In this document: positions 13,895 to 25,100 of the stretch, one piece after another
How the letters are laid out: the number at the start of each line of letters is the position of its first letter
Numbering within the stretch: position 1 is the first letter of the stretch
DNA from: Mycteria americana
Taxonomy: Eukaryota; Chordata; Aves; Ciconiiformes; Ciconiidae
Assembly (NCBI RefSeq): GCF_035582795.1
Contig: NC_134373.1
Location: 29,792,501-29,856,500 of the forward strand
Direction: 5' to 3'
DNA: 64,000 nt
The notes under the pieces: model-generated
Seen by the model: only the letters and a program-made list of their open reading frames with translations
Databases searched by the model: none
What the model was told of the DNA's origin: nothing
Position numbers and translations under genes: made by a program

Positions 13895-14157
13895 TTTTTT
13901 TTTTTTCTGTGATGTTATGTCTAGGATGAACCCTGGTGTATTAAACACAAATTCTGTTATTGTGATAAAAGTTGATAAGGCTTCCTCGTATTTAGTATGA
14001 ATATATACATGTGTGTGTGTGCGGATATAGCAGCTGGTTCTTAATGCCATAGTGTGCGTCGTGTTCATGTGGCATGAACTCCGATTGTATAATCCCGTGC
14101 CCTCCGGTTGCTGCCCGGTCCCTCAAGCAGCGCCCGCGGAGACGTGCTTGTTTACTC

Positions 14158-14196
14158 TCCTCCTCCTCCTCCTCCTCCTCCTCCTCCTCCTCCTCC
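14158..14196. repeat. (TCC)13 trinucleotide microsatellite
   Basis: Thirteen uninterrupted TCC units sit at the upstream edge of the CpG island. The other strand is a pure GGA repeat, which can form purine-motif triplex or G-rich structures. Open frames across it read as poly-Glu, poly-Ser or poly-Pro and are not taken as coding. Confidence 0.97.
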
Positions 14197-14474
14197 GCTG
14201 GCGGCTGCACAGACCCGCGGTCCGGAGGGTCGGTCCGCTCCCTCTCAGCCACAACCCCCCCCGGGGCCCGGGGTGCCGGGCGGGGAGAGGCAGGCACCGG
14301 CCGCCCGCCCGGGAGGCTTAAGGTGCCGCCGCCCGCTCCCGCCGCCGCGGTCCACCTTAACGCGGCGGCGGCTGCGGCGGCGGACGGGCCCATTGCCGCG
14401 CCGGGGGTCGGCGGGCCCCGGGCCCCCCGGGAGCCGCTCCGCCGCCCCACGCCCGCCGGAGAGCGGCATAAAAA

Positions 14475-14481
14475 TGAGTCA
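14475..14481. promoter_or_regulatory. AP-1 (TRE) consensus TGAGTCA
   Basis: An exact palindromic-type AP-1 heptamer lies inside a short A-rich interruption of the CpG island, about 140 bp upstream of the TATA-like box. Binding is inferred from sequence only. Confidence 0.4.
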
Positions 14482-14591
14482 AAAGAGATAAATACGTCGC
14501 CGTCACCGAGCCGCAGGTGATGGCGGGTCCCGGCCGCCGCCGAGAAACCCCCGGCGGCAGCACCCGGCCCGGCCCCCGCGGCGGGGCCGGG

Positions 14592-14601
14592 CTATTTATA
14601 G
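14592..14601. promoter_or_regulatory. MEF2-type site CTATTTATAG
   Basis: This decamer fits the MEF2 consensus YTAWWWWTAR exactly and stands out as an AT island in otherwise GC-only DNA. It lies 15 bp upstream of the TATA-like box. Its core tatttata could itself bind TBP, as is known for some MEF2/TATA overlaps. For a gene named for muscle expression, MEF2 input at the core promoter is plausible but not demonstrated. Confidence 0.5.
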
Positions 14602-14616
14602 CAGCCGCCGCGGCGA

Positions 14617-14623
14617 TATAAGG
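14617..14623 (+). promoter_or_regulatory. TATA-like box TATAAGG
   Basis: The heptamer follows gcggcga and lies in very GC-rich sequence. With usual spacing it would place initiation near 14645-14650. That fits a short first exon ending at the donor at 14763/14764. Confidence 0.5.
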
Positions 14624-14645
14624 GATGGCCGGGTGCGGGCTCCCC

Positions 14646-14763
14646 TGCCGCGGCCGCCGGGGCGGGAGCGGGCGGGCGGGGGCCGGCGTCGCTGCCCGGC
14701 CGCGGGCGCCTCTCGGCGGGCATGGGCGGGCGCTGAGGGCGCGGCGCGGCCCCGGCAGCCCGG
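14646..14763 (+). other. Inferred MRAS non-coding exon 1 (5' UTR)
   Basis: The start is predicted about 30 bp downstream of the TATA-like box. The end is the strong donor CGG|gtgagc at 14763/14764. Exon 2 has an acceptor 21 nt before the ATG, so a separate upstream 5' UTR exon is required, and MRAS is known to have a non-coding first exon. The inferred exon holds one ATG (14722), which opens a four-codon uORF closed by TGA at 14734-14736. An alternative donor CAG|gtgatgg at 14516/14517 would imply an earlier start. The exact start site is unknown. Confidence 0.5.
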
Positions 14764-17700
14764 GTGAGCGGGGCTTCGGGGCCAGGGGTTGGAGGGCTCG
14801 GGGTTGGGTGGTGCTTTTAGCAGGGGAAAAAAAGAGAAAAAACCCCAATAAATCGCAGTTGCTTTTGCTTCTCCCCCCACGAAGTGAGGGGGTGCGGGAT
14901 AGCGCCGCGAGGAGTTACGGCGCTCCACGCGTGAAAAGCCGGCGGGAGGGGTGGGATCACCGTGACACCCAGCGGTAACTGCGGCGGGGCTTGCCCCTCT
15001 CTCCTCTCCTCTCCTCTTCCCCAGTAATTCCTGCTGAAATGCGGTGCCCCGCTCTGGCATGAGCCCCCCCCGCCAGGAGGAGCGCTCCCCGGACACCGCC
15101 GCTTTCCCTGGCCGGAGGTCGGTGTCGGGAAGAAAGGGCTGTCGCCGACTGTCGCCGCGGAGCCGCCGCTCGCAGCAGCGCCAGACGCCGGGCTTGGGAC
15201 GGTACGGTGGCTTTGTGCCGCGGGTCTCGCTGCGCGGCGGCGGTGGGCTTTCGGTGTCCCGGGGGGGTTCTTTCCGTCCCGGCTGAACGCTTGAAAACGG
15301 ACTATATAAAGCGATGGCTGGACCGCTGCGGGTCTCCCGTCTTCTTCTGGGGGTGTGGTGGGGAGAGGGGGTCACTCCGAGTTACGCTGTGTAATGAAGG
15401 ATCTTTGCAAGTTGAGGGTTTGTTGGATTTTTGTTGTGTCTGGGGTTTTTTCCCCCCAGCAGATTCAGAGCCACGCTAATCTTTTCCTTTCCTACCCCTT
15501 GCGTGTTCTGATCTGTGTATTGCAAGATTCCTCATCTTGCATTAAAACTGCTCTTGGACCACTAAATACTTTGTGAAAGCTTGCAGATTCATGTGTTTGG
15601 GTTATTTGCTAGACTTCTAGAAGAAAGATACAGATGCTGTCTTTAATTACAAAGAAACAAGGAGAGAAGGAGGTACTTTTTTTTCTGGTTTTACTTTTTC
15701 TGTGCTTTAAGAAAACGAACTGAACCACAGCTGAAGGACAAGGATTTTTCAGCTCTTGTGCTTGGGATTCTGGGATTAGAAAGAAAACTTGTAAATTTTT
15801 TTCTCTTTTTTTTTAAATGGCTTAAGAGCCCTAGAAACAGTGTTTAGAAAACCCTGCTTCCCAGACACAGAAACTAAGATAAAGCCACGCTGGCTGCAAG
15901 TTGAGGAGCAAGTTAAGAGTTAGACCTTGGGTGGACCAGTCTCAGCATCCTGCACTTGGCTGCTCTAGTAACCCTCCCTGTCGAGCTGATGACTTTATGC
16001 AGCAAACTGGGACTTTACACCGTGGCAGCTCAGAGTGGAGGCTGGGGTTTTGTGAGAAGGGCAAAGCGTGCAGTGGAGTCCTTGCCCCTCTGTGAGGCTC
16101 TCCCGCAGCACAGGTAACTGCAGCCCTTCTGTACCCATCAGCTGGCACTTTTCTACATTAGTTTCCCAATGTTATGAAAGTGTGGAAATCTAAGCCACCA
16201 ACTCCTTAGGCATCTTAAGTCATCTAAGTTCAGAGTTTGGTGGCAGGCTTAAAGGGATGCTATTGACTGGAAATGTTCTGTCTTATCTGGAAACTGTTCA
16301 TACAATAGATGGTACTAAGAACAAGCACACCAACTTCATAGTCATACCTGGATATAGATGTGCTTTCTGAATTTTCAGTATGAAATTACCTGGTTATCTC
16401 AGGCCCTTTCTGCACAAGAGAGATGCATTTCAAAGGCCTAAGGCTGCATGGGTCAGCTGTCGTTATTTTTTCTTTATGAAAGGTGCTTGTCTGTTGCTCT
16501 GAATCTGTTAGGGGCATTGCAAAAATGGGGTCTATTAATTTAAGAAAAACTAGGAGAAGATAAGAGAGAGAACAAGGGTGTGGCAAGGAAATTATGAAGT
16601 AATAGCTTTAAAAAACCACCTCTCAGTAGCATAGCTTTGGACTGCCTAATAGAGATAGGATTTTTTTCTATGTACTTGAGTCTGAAAACACAAAGCTGGC
16701 AGCATCTCTTTAAAAATAATAGCGCATATAGAAAAATAGGTGTTCTTCATATTATAGTTCTGCATCAGTTTGTTTGCCTTCCTTTGATTTTGCTCCTCCA
16801 TTCCAGGACATATCCCATACGATAGAGTGTGTAGCCCAGATTGCAGAGGGCCAAACACCCCACCAGCATGACTCCCAAACCAGAGCAGCCAGAGCAGCTG
16901 CACCAGGGTCAGAGCTGGCCCAGCATCTGTTTTCAGAAATGATGTGAAAGGCAGTTTCTATTTATTGAAGTTTTTGGTGGGTGTTTTCACAAGCTCAAAA
17001 TTTTTTGCAGAGGAACTAAGAATTACAGAAACAAAGCTTGCCTTCTTCATGGGGGGAGGTTTTGGTAAGTGTTGCGTTGGGTGGTTTTTTCTTAAACTGG
17101 GACTGAGGCTAACAAAAGGGAGGAATAAAACTATATCATCTGGTGGTTAGAGAAGACTTCTTTCCTTTTCCCCACACATTTTTTGGCACCAGGGGAGACA
17201 TGGCATTTGCGGGCTAGAAGGAGAAGGATGGTGAGTTCTGTACATGAGCTGGTGTTGTCATTGGCAAAGTAGTACACGAGGGCAACGTAATGACAAGCGA
17301 ATATAGGTAAAATGAATGTGATTAATCACTATCATTGACATCGTGCTGTGGTTCCTTAGAGCTCTTCTTTAACTGCAGTCAGAAACAGTGTCCCATACCT
17401 GAGACCTGCATGGCCCTTTAGCTCGCACCACATGCTGCCGGTGGTGTTTCCCTGTTGAGGCCATCAGGACAGAAACTCTACTCCCTTCTGCTCTTAATTC
17501 TGGAGGGCTCCTTGAGGAAAGCTGTTTGGCTTTGTTCATTTCTGCCCTTTCCTTTTTATCTTCCCTCTTTGGGTGTGAAATATTTTTTGTGGCTGGATTC
17601 AAGCCAAGGGCCTCTACCTACCTCCCGCAGTTGCCAAGCCGGGCATCCCTGCTGACCTGCTGGGCAGGGGTGAGCCAATTCATTAGGATGAATCAGTCTG

Positions 17701-19169
17701 CCCTGTGAAAGTTTTAGGCTCCAGACTTCAACTGGACCAGCCTTAATTTTGTTTTGCCTGGTTTGTTTGCTTTGCACTGCTCCAGCCACGCTGTCACTCC
17801 TGGTGGCTCCTCGCTCCAGCCTCGCTCAGCCTTTGCAGCCTGCGCAGGGCCTCTGGTGCGGTGTGCTGCCCCTCCGCCTGGGACCTGCCCTTGCCTCAGT
17901 GTTGTAACTTCTCCATTTTATCTCTCTTAACCTCTCTTACCTGCAGAGGTGGAGGCAGGAGGGATTGCACCTCAGCATGGGAACGTGCAGCCCTCGACGC
18001 AGAGGGTACTCCAGACTCTGGAGGCGGAGAATATTAACATGAATCCACAGGAACGAAGAGGGGAGTGTTTTTGCATGGTGGTGGTGTTTGCATAAGGTTT
18101 TACTGTCATAAGTAAGTAGATCAGGGTTGAGGGGACAGATTCAATATGGAAAATCTGGAATTCATTTTCAGGCTTCCAAGACAGTACTATAGACAGGGCT
18201 GAGGAAGAGAAGTGGTGTTAAAAGATATGGAAATGTGCCTTGAAAGCAACCTTTCAAAGATCAACAATATTATTCTTGGTGTCTGAGGCACCCAAGCTTA
18301 ATGAAGTATAAAGCAGAAGGGCTTGGGAGGATTTGGTCCAAGTGAAAACAGAATGAGCGTGGGACTGGCAGATGGGAGGAACGTTAGCCCACTCCTTGGT
18401 GGAGTTACTTCATCTTTCTCCTGTTGTTGCCTACAGAGGGACCTGACAGAAGATACTTAGTGGGGAGGGGAGTACAGCCTTCCTGTTCTACTTGAATGTC
18501 ACTGGCTGTATTTTTCTCCATGGGGAAATGACGGTCCAACCCTCCAGTGTGTCACATCCTGAGTGTTTGTATCCAATGTAAATCTAGAGCGAGTCCATCA
18601 ACTTCAATAACATCTGCAATAAGCCACGACTGGCTCTTTCTGAACAGAGAGGAGAAATGAACAGCTGTAACTTCAGGTGCTGAATTTTTTGGTGTACTCA
18701 TTTTTTTGAGATTTATGACTCTCTTATTCTCCGTTTGAGAATGTAGTGGAGCAACTGCTGATCCACGCATGCATGTATATGTGAGAAAATGTCAGCGGAG
18801 GAGTAATATGTATGGAAGTCTTGCAAAGAGATATGGCAAACTGGCCACCTGTTCTTAGATGATGAAATAATTATACAAAAATATCTCTCCTGAAATAATG
18901 ATTGAGGGAAGAGGTGGGGGCAGGGTTGGGGGAGGTTAACGGTATTTTTAAGTAGTTTTCTGTACTTACAGTGCTAATGGTACTTATTACTGACTCTCCT
19001 GCTAATTTTACTGCTTCAGACACTAGTTCTTCAGTAAGTGGTTTCATCAGAGAGACTAGTCGAATGGCTGGAGCTAGCTGAAGAGATGGGAAACCTGCCC
19101 CCAGGTACCTTCTCTGTCACAGACTGCCCAAAGGTGGGTAGGCTAAGGTCAACAACTCTTATAGATACC

Positions 19170-19235
19170 CATAACTGTGAATCTGCCTCTCACTGAGCCC
19201 ACTTTTCTTCTTTCTAAAATGAGGTAGTAGAAGTT
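19170..19235 (+). repeat. MIR/L2-like tail (degenerate)
   Basis: The segment from tctgcctctcactgagccc through tttctaaaatgaggtagtag parallels the familiar 'cctctctgagcctcagtttcttcatctgtaaaatgaggataat' motif of MIR/L2 3' regions. It is short and diverged, and recognised from memory of the consensus. Confidence 0.4.
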
Positions 19236-20742
19236 TTTTCTTTGTGGGGTGTGTTGGGAGCATAAATAGAGCAAATCCTGAGATACTTAGATGCCTTCTG
19301 ACGTATCTGAGATACTCTGGGTTGGTATACACCCTTTTCTGCTGCTTCTCTTCTGGCCAGAATTGACCAGCAGGATTGCTCAGTGCTTCTACAGCTGAGG
19401 TTTTTTATTAATTTTTGGCTAAATCTTGCTTGCCTCAGAATTTGTTTGCCATTGATAGTCTTGAGATCAAAATCTTGAACTACTTTCTTGTACTTTCTTC
19501 TACTGCTACTGTAGAGCAGCTTAAAAAGTGTGCTGACACCCCTTCACCTTCTCCCAGATAACATAATGCCTGCCTTGCCTTCTCTTTCAGAAGGTCTGCT
19601 CCTGGAAAGAATGTTGTACCAAATACATAAGTTTATGCAGTGTGGTAAAAATGGTTTATTCTTTCTTCATCCCTCTCCTATGTAAGCCTTCTTTGTTGCT
19701 GCAAATTCCACATAGTTTCATACAAAGCCTCTCTTTTGAATGTACAACAGTTCTCATTCCCGTATTAACTTGCTAAACCTACCTGAAGTGGGCGCTTCAT
19801 TTCATGGAAGGGAAAACCTATGTATTTTCCCAAAGGTGGGGGAAATGCCCCCAAATGGTTTGCTGATTTCTGTGCTCTGTTTGGTTATTGCCAACTCCTG
19901 ACTGCACCTGCCTAGTTCTTGGTTTAGAGATGAGTGTCACTGAGGACTTCCTGGGGACCATTTCGCATCTGAATGGTGACTTGTAATGATCAAACATTGT
20001 GGGCCAGACCACTGGTTTATGCAGTGACTGGTGTTAGTCCACTGAAGACCAAACAGCTGCTCCAAGTTTCCATCATCTCCAGTGAAAACGAGTACAACTG
20101 CATCAGCTCCCAGCCAGTTTACAATAAACCTGCTCCCTGGGCTGTGGGTTAACCTTGTTAAGTGTCTCCTGGGGTCAGGTCTGTTACTCTTGTATGTGGA
20201 AAATAAGTCTTGGTGTGCTTTCTGATCTACTGGAGTGTAAATAAAACAAGAAGGTCTTTCACTTACAGGCTCACTCATCGGCATATATTAGTAACGCTCA
20301 TCAGCTTTTGACTGGAACTTTGATGGCATAATTACTCTAAAAGGGTAACATATTCAAAACTACCTGTGTGACTTTGGGAGTTAGATTCCTAAGATTCTTA
20401 GTCATTATTTTAAACAGGAATCAGCTTTTTAAGCCACACATACTCCTGGAAGTTTTAAGAAAAGGCTTCTGTTATCATGTCTTTAAAATGACAGTTTCTA
20501 GGACAAGCGTGGCAGCTCTGCTACTCCACTCATATTGAATAAGGAGGTTGAAGAAACAATTAGAAAAATACTGTGGAAAATAGATTCTCATGGGTAATCT
20601 TAGTAGAGAGGGCCAAGATGTAAGAATGTCTACTCTTGAGTCACCTGACAGCAGGATGGATGTGAGCATGTATTTTCAGCTATGTCTTTAAGACAGCCAG
20701 GAGGATGACTGATGTCTTGGCCATCACTGTAGACAGAGCAAA

Positions 20743-20790
20743 ACAGGATTTCTCCAGACAGGATTTCTCCATTTCTCCAGACAGGATTTG
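20743..20790. repeat. Short tandem duplication, 15-bp core
   Basis: The core acaggatttctccag recurs in two to three imperfect adjacent copies. It lies within intron 1 and no function is implied. Confidence 0.65.
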
Positions 20791-21904
20791 GTGCACTGAA
20801 TTCAAACAACTTGTGACTGGAACAGTTCGAGTCACCAGGGCAAACATGGTTATCAGAAGAAACAGATAAACTAAGAAAACAGTCTTGCATACTCTAGTGT
20901 TTATGTTTGTGTAGGTAAGACTTTAATTTGCTATCAGTCTTAGGTTTCATTTTGAGCAGTGATAGATTAGTCTTGGTACTTGTGCAATTTTTAAAGCATT
21001 CCTGTAACACTTGTAATGCAAAATCTATTTATTTTGCAACATACCTGTGCAAAATAAAGCACACGGGATCACACAGGAAAGTCTGCAGCAGGACAGGCAG
21101 GAGGGTGCTGAAACTGGGTCTCAATTCCCATGAAAACCAACAAGCTCTGGTCCATGCTCTTCCAATCAGATTCCTGCTTAGTGCTTCTGAGGCAGCTTGG
21201 GGCATTTCCTTGGCTAGACAAAGTGGGGTTTGGCTTTTCTAAGGAGGAAAGCTCCAGCCTGGTGACGGAGGGAGGAAGATGATGTATGTTTGGGGGAAGA
21301 TGGGGAATGGGGAGCATCCCCCAGCTAGAGATGCCACCACCACTTCTTCAGCAAGCCCAGCTTCCCCGATGGTGGCACAGGCTGCTTTACAGCTATGGAA
21401 ACTCTGTTCCTCTGGGCAAATCCCTGCTCTTCCTGTGCCCAGAGGCAGCTCTGCTCTTTTTAATAAAGTTGATATGAGTGGCGGGGTTGACGATGAAGCC
21501 TTCTGCCAAGCCACTGGCTCCACATCTGCTGCCGTCATGCTGTGTCCCTGTGCCGCCTGGGCTCCCTGACGGAGGAGAGCCGCCTTCGCTCCATCCCAGC
21601 CTTGTGAGGGGCACCAGTGTTTTGGTTTGGGGGGAGGAAGCTGTCGCAAAGCCGGCAGGAGGAATTTTTTGTTTTGGTTGCATGGTGAACAGTAACAATA
21701 TGAGTTTTATTGCTCAGAATGTATCCACGTTTATAGGATGCTATATTTAAAAAGGAGAAAAAATGAGTCATGGGGAGCTATGCTATTGCTAAGTATTTAT
21801 GTCTACCTCTTGTGAGGCTGAAGGCAGCGGGAGTTGAGCAACACTCTTGTGAAGTGTCTAGAGGATTTACAGATCAAACTAAAGCCCACTGAAGTCAGCT
21901 GTAA

Positions 21905-22115
21905 GTCACGCTGTGCCTCGCTCGGGGCCCGTATCGTGTACCTTGTGCTGGTTACAGTGAAATACCCTTCTTGAAAAACCTGGGAGCGCTCAGTGCTGTC
22001 GACTTCCCTGGGCTGGGGCGGGAGCTCGCTGAGCCGCGGGCTGCCGCAGAGGTCTTACCCTCCCGGCGGTCGCTGCTCCTCCGCTGGGAAGTCACGACGC
22101 GGTCGCAGCCAGGGG
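21905..22115. promoter_or_regulatory. CpG-rich cluster inside intron 1
   Basis: CpG density is clearly above the flanking intron, with words such as gtcgac, gccgcggg, cccggcggtcgc and cacgacgcggtcgc. It is followed by possible donor sequences (for example cag|gtacctg near 22165). It might be an alternative promoter or an exapted regulatory element. No TATA box or coding exon was seen. Confidence 0.3.
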
Positions 22116-25100
22116 AGGGACGGGTGTCCCTGTGCCTCGCAGGCCATGCGTACAGCACCACAGCAGGTACCTGCACCCTGAGTGGGAGCGGGCAGAGCCT
22201 GGGCACGTCTGGGCTTCTGCCCGCTCCTCTACAAGAGCTGTAGTCCCAAAGGGAAGTAACGTCGGGGTCTGCTGCGGTACAAGCTGCTGGAGCTCTCCTC
22301 TCAGAGCCTACTAGGGACACAGGGATGCCAGGGCTCAGATACTTTTGCTTACGGCATGTCTTGACACTAATTCAGTTGGCTTGCACTTAATTATGAATGC
22401 AAATGTTGTTTTTTGTTTGGTTGTTTTTTTAGTTAAAAGTTCCTTAATGAAATACTGTTCTGTTTGAGAGCGCCAGTGAATTCAGCTTTCCAAGTGTCTG
22501 CTTGCCAGCGTGGCTCAGCTCCGGTCACAGGTAGAGGAGGGACTGGGACTGGGGCTTCTCTGCTGGGTGGGCCAAGAACAGAGGATGGAGATGGACTGAC
22601 CGTGAACAAACCCAGACAGCGTGGTGTGCCCTGAAAATGCAGATTTGCTAACAACAAGGTGCTCTGCAGCTCCTTTGTTTTGCCCACTTATTTGACAGGA
22701 GGGGTTTTCAAAGTGAGCAGAAAATAATCATTAAAGTGAAGTCTTCAGGATTATTGGGCTTTTTGTTTTGCATCTTTAGGAATTGGTCATACCGGTATCA
22801 AAATGAGCATATTTAAGCTTCCTTTGATATATTTTTTCACGGATACATTGGAAAACAGAAAAGGCTGTAACGGTGTAAGGCTGGTTCTCATTTGTGGAAA
22901 CAAATACTTGCTTATCTTGCAATAGTAAGAGGGGTTGAAAAGCTTTTGAATAGGGATCTGTTATTTGCATTGGTGGAAGCACAAAGCCTAATGGTGAGTC
23001 TGATATACAATAGCTGGAACAAAGACCCACCCAACCCAATTTAGAAGGATGTTAATGGACATGGGTGCAGTGGGAATCCCATCCATTTTTTTCTTGAACT
23101 GGCTTTCCCACTTAAAGAGCTACTAAAACATACCCTGTAGCATGTCTCCAGGCACCCAGTCACTCCAAAAAAGCATTTAGAGGATTTTCTCCTCTAAGTT
23201 TGCAAGCCTGTGATACAAGCTCCTTTACCAGTTGGTTGTGGTGACACAGAAAGACTCCAAAAAGGTATGAAATGGCAAAAAGTAACAGGATGCAGATGGA
23301 ATTTAATCTTTCAGGCACATCCAGACACTGTTATCGGGTCTGTCATCTGTACTTAACATACCCAAATAGGTCTCGAGTGGTCTGCATAGACAGCTGGCAA
23401 TTTAGTAGAGATTGTGATCTTCAGAAAATATGTAGCTGATGTCTTGTGTAATACTTGGTATGAAACTATTAGTGCCACCACTCTAAGTACAAGACTTGCC
23501 GGGTGGGGAACATCTATCTATAAAGTAGGACTCATGGGAAAGAAGTTAGTCGGTACCCAGCACTCAATCCCAGAAATAGTCATCGGCGGCATTCACAGAG
23601 CTTGTGCTGTGGGGTGATGAACTGGGAAGGGAGAGATCACTGAAGGAATCCCTTCAGCTCAGGAGTGCTCACTGCCGAGCTGCAAGCTGGAGGTTGGTTT
23701 GATGGCTGCTGGCATTTGGTGAGGACAAGAGTCCCCAGCTAACCTCGGAGGAGGAGACATGCCCTACTGCTCTGGCAAAACCCCAAGCTGTTGCGAATTG
23801 TTTTTGTGAAACGACAGTGCAACATCAAGTACTGCCATCGTGGCTCTGAGAAGCATATGATCTCGCTGTTAGGTTCCTGCCTAGCCACAAGTGTACATCC
23901 AACATAACCGTCCTTGGAGAACAAGGCAGGTATCGCCTGAGCCCATCCTGTGCACACCCTGCTTTGCTTCCACCTGGAGAGACCTTGGTGGTAGCTGGTG
24001 AAGGATTGTAACTCTGGATTGAAAGTCTGAAGGTTACGATGAGCCATAGCAATGAGGTGGACTTGAATGAGTACTTGCAGCTCTTCCCTCAGAAAATACT
24101 TTGTAGCTCAAGGGCAGAGCGCTGGGAGAGAGACTTCTCTGTTTCCTCCACGTGCTGTGGATGCTTTTACATTTAATCTGCAAACAGGCAAAATAGCAAG
24201 CATGAGGAGCTGAGCAGACCATTTGCTTTTCTTGAGGTTTGGTCTGCTCTGAAAAGCTCTGTTAAAATGCTCTGCTGAGCATCGTTTCCTCTGTGCATTC
24301 TGCAAAATGGCTCCATGCAGCACAGAGATGCTGATAAGATGCTGCAAAAGCCCCGTCCTGTGAGCTGTGAGTGTTTTGTTACGTGAGATTTACCTGTGGA
24401 GTGCTAAGTCCATCTTCAGAAAGTTTGACTGGGACTGAACGCCTGCAGAGCGTGAAAAGTCTTTCATGTTAATCAGCAACATTTTCTAAGGGGATATATA
24501 ATTTCTTACTCTTTTTGCAATGTAGCAAGTCTGTTTAATTAAGCATCTGGGATTTGAATTATTAAATAACAGAACAGTTTCAATCTACTTGTGTGTTGGT
24601 AAAGATCTCCAGCAACCCATTTTTATTCCTTGGATTTTTAAATTAGGAGCTTCAGAAACTCTTTGAACCTCAGGAGGATGACTTACTGGATCCAGGAGGG
24701 TAGAGAAATACAACTCTTTTTCTAAGGTCTCCTGAGCACAGCAAGTCAATCCCTGTTGTTTACATACCAGCCTCACAAGAATATGGGAATAAATGTTAGG
24801 TTGTCGAAGCAAAGGAGCAAAATCGTGTTTTCAGGCATATGCTGCGTTGAAGCATCTGTTTGGTTTTGTGCAGTGTGAGAATAAATCCTTTTGCTGCACA
24901 AAACACTGGGAGCAGTTCTCTGGTTTGGAGGTCAGATTGCCTCATCCGTTTTGGGGGAAAAATCATAGAGAAAAATAACAGTAGTTGCATTTTGCATGGA
25001 CTTGGGAAGGCTCGCAAAGAGGTGGACGGGTCTAGCCGAGAGGCGGGAAGGGACTAAGAGGAGTTGTCTGTGCCAAAGAGGTGAAGGCTTGCTGAACTCA

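Larger units (their letters stand above)
14100..15300. promoter_or_regulatory. CpG island at the MRAS promoter
   Basis: GC content and CpG density rise abruptly at about 14.1 kb and fall after about 15.3 kb. The densest part is 14200-14780, with many cgcc, gccg and gggcggg (Sp1/KLF-type GC-box) words, especially at 14660-14682. No other comparable island precedes the MRAS coding exons on this strand, so this is the natural promoter candidate. Embedded elements are a TCC microsatellite, an AP-1 site, a MEF2-type site, a TATA-like box and a splice donor. The boundaries are judged by eye. Confidence 0.85.

Noticed and set aside
13181-14068. 295-codon minus-strand open frame
   Set aside because: It runs antisense through the CR1 fragment and neighbouring non-coding DNA. 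It has no recognisable domain, and its length reflects stop-poor repeat sequence.
14074-14520. Plus-strand frames with poly-Ser or poly-Pro over the TCC repeat
   Set aside because: They are products of the trinucleotide repeat and GC-rich flank. They lie mostly upstream of the inferred start site.
14357-15375. Long minus-strand frames (up to 259 codons) in the CpG island
   Set aside because: They are Pro/Arg/Ala/Gly-rich translations expected from GC-rich DNA with few stop codons. No domain or splice support was seen.
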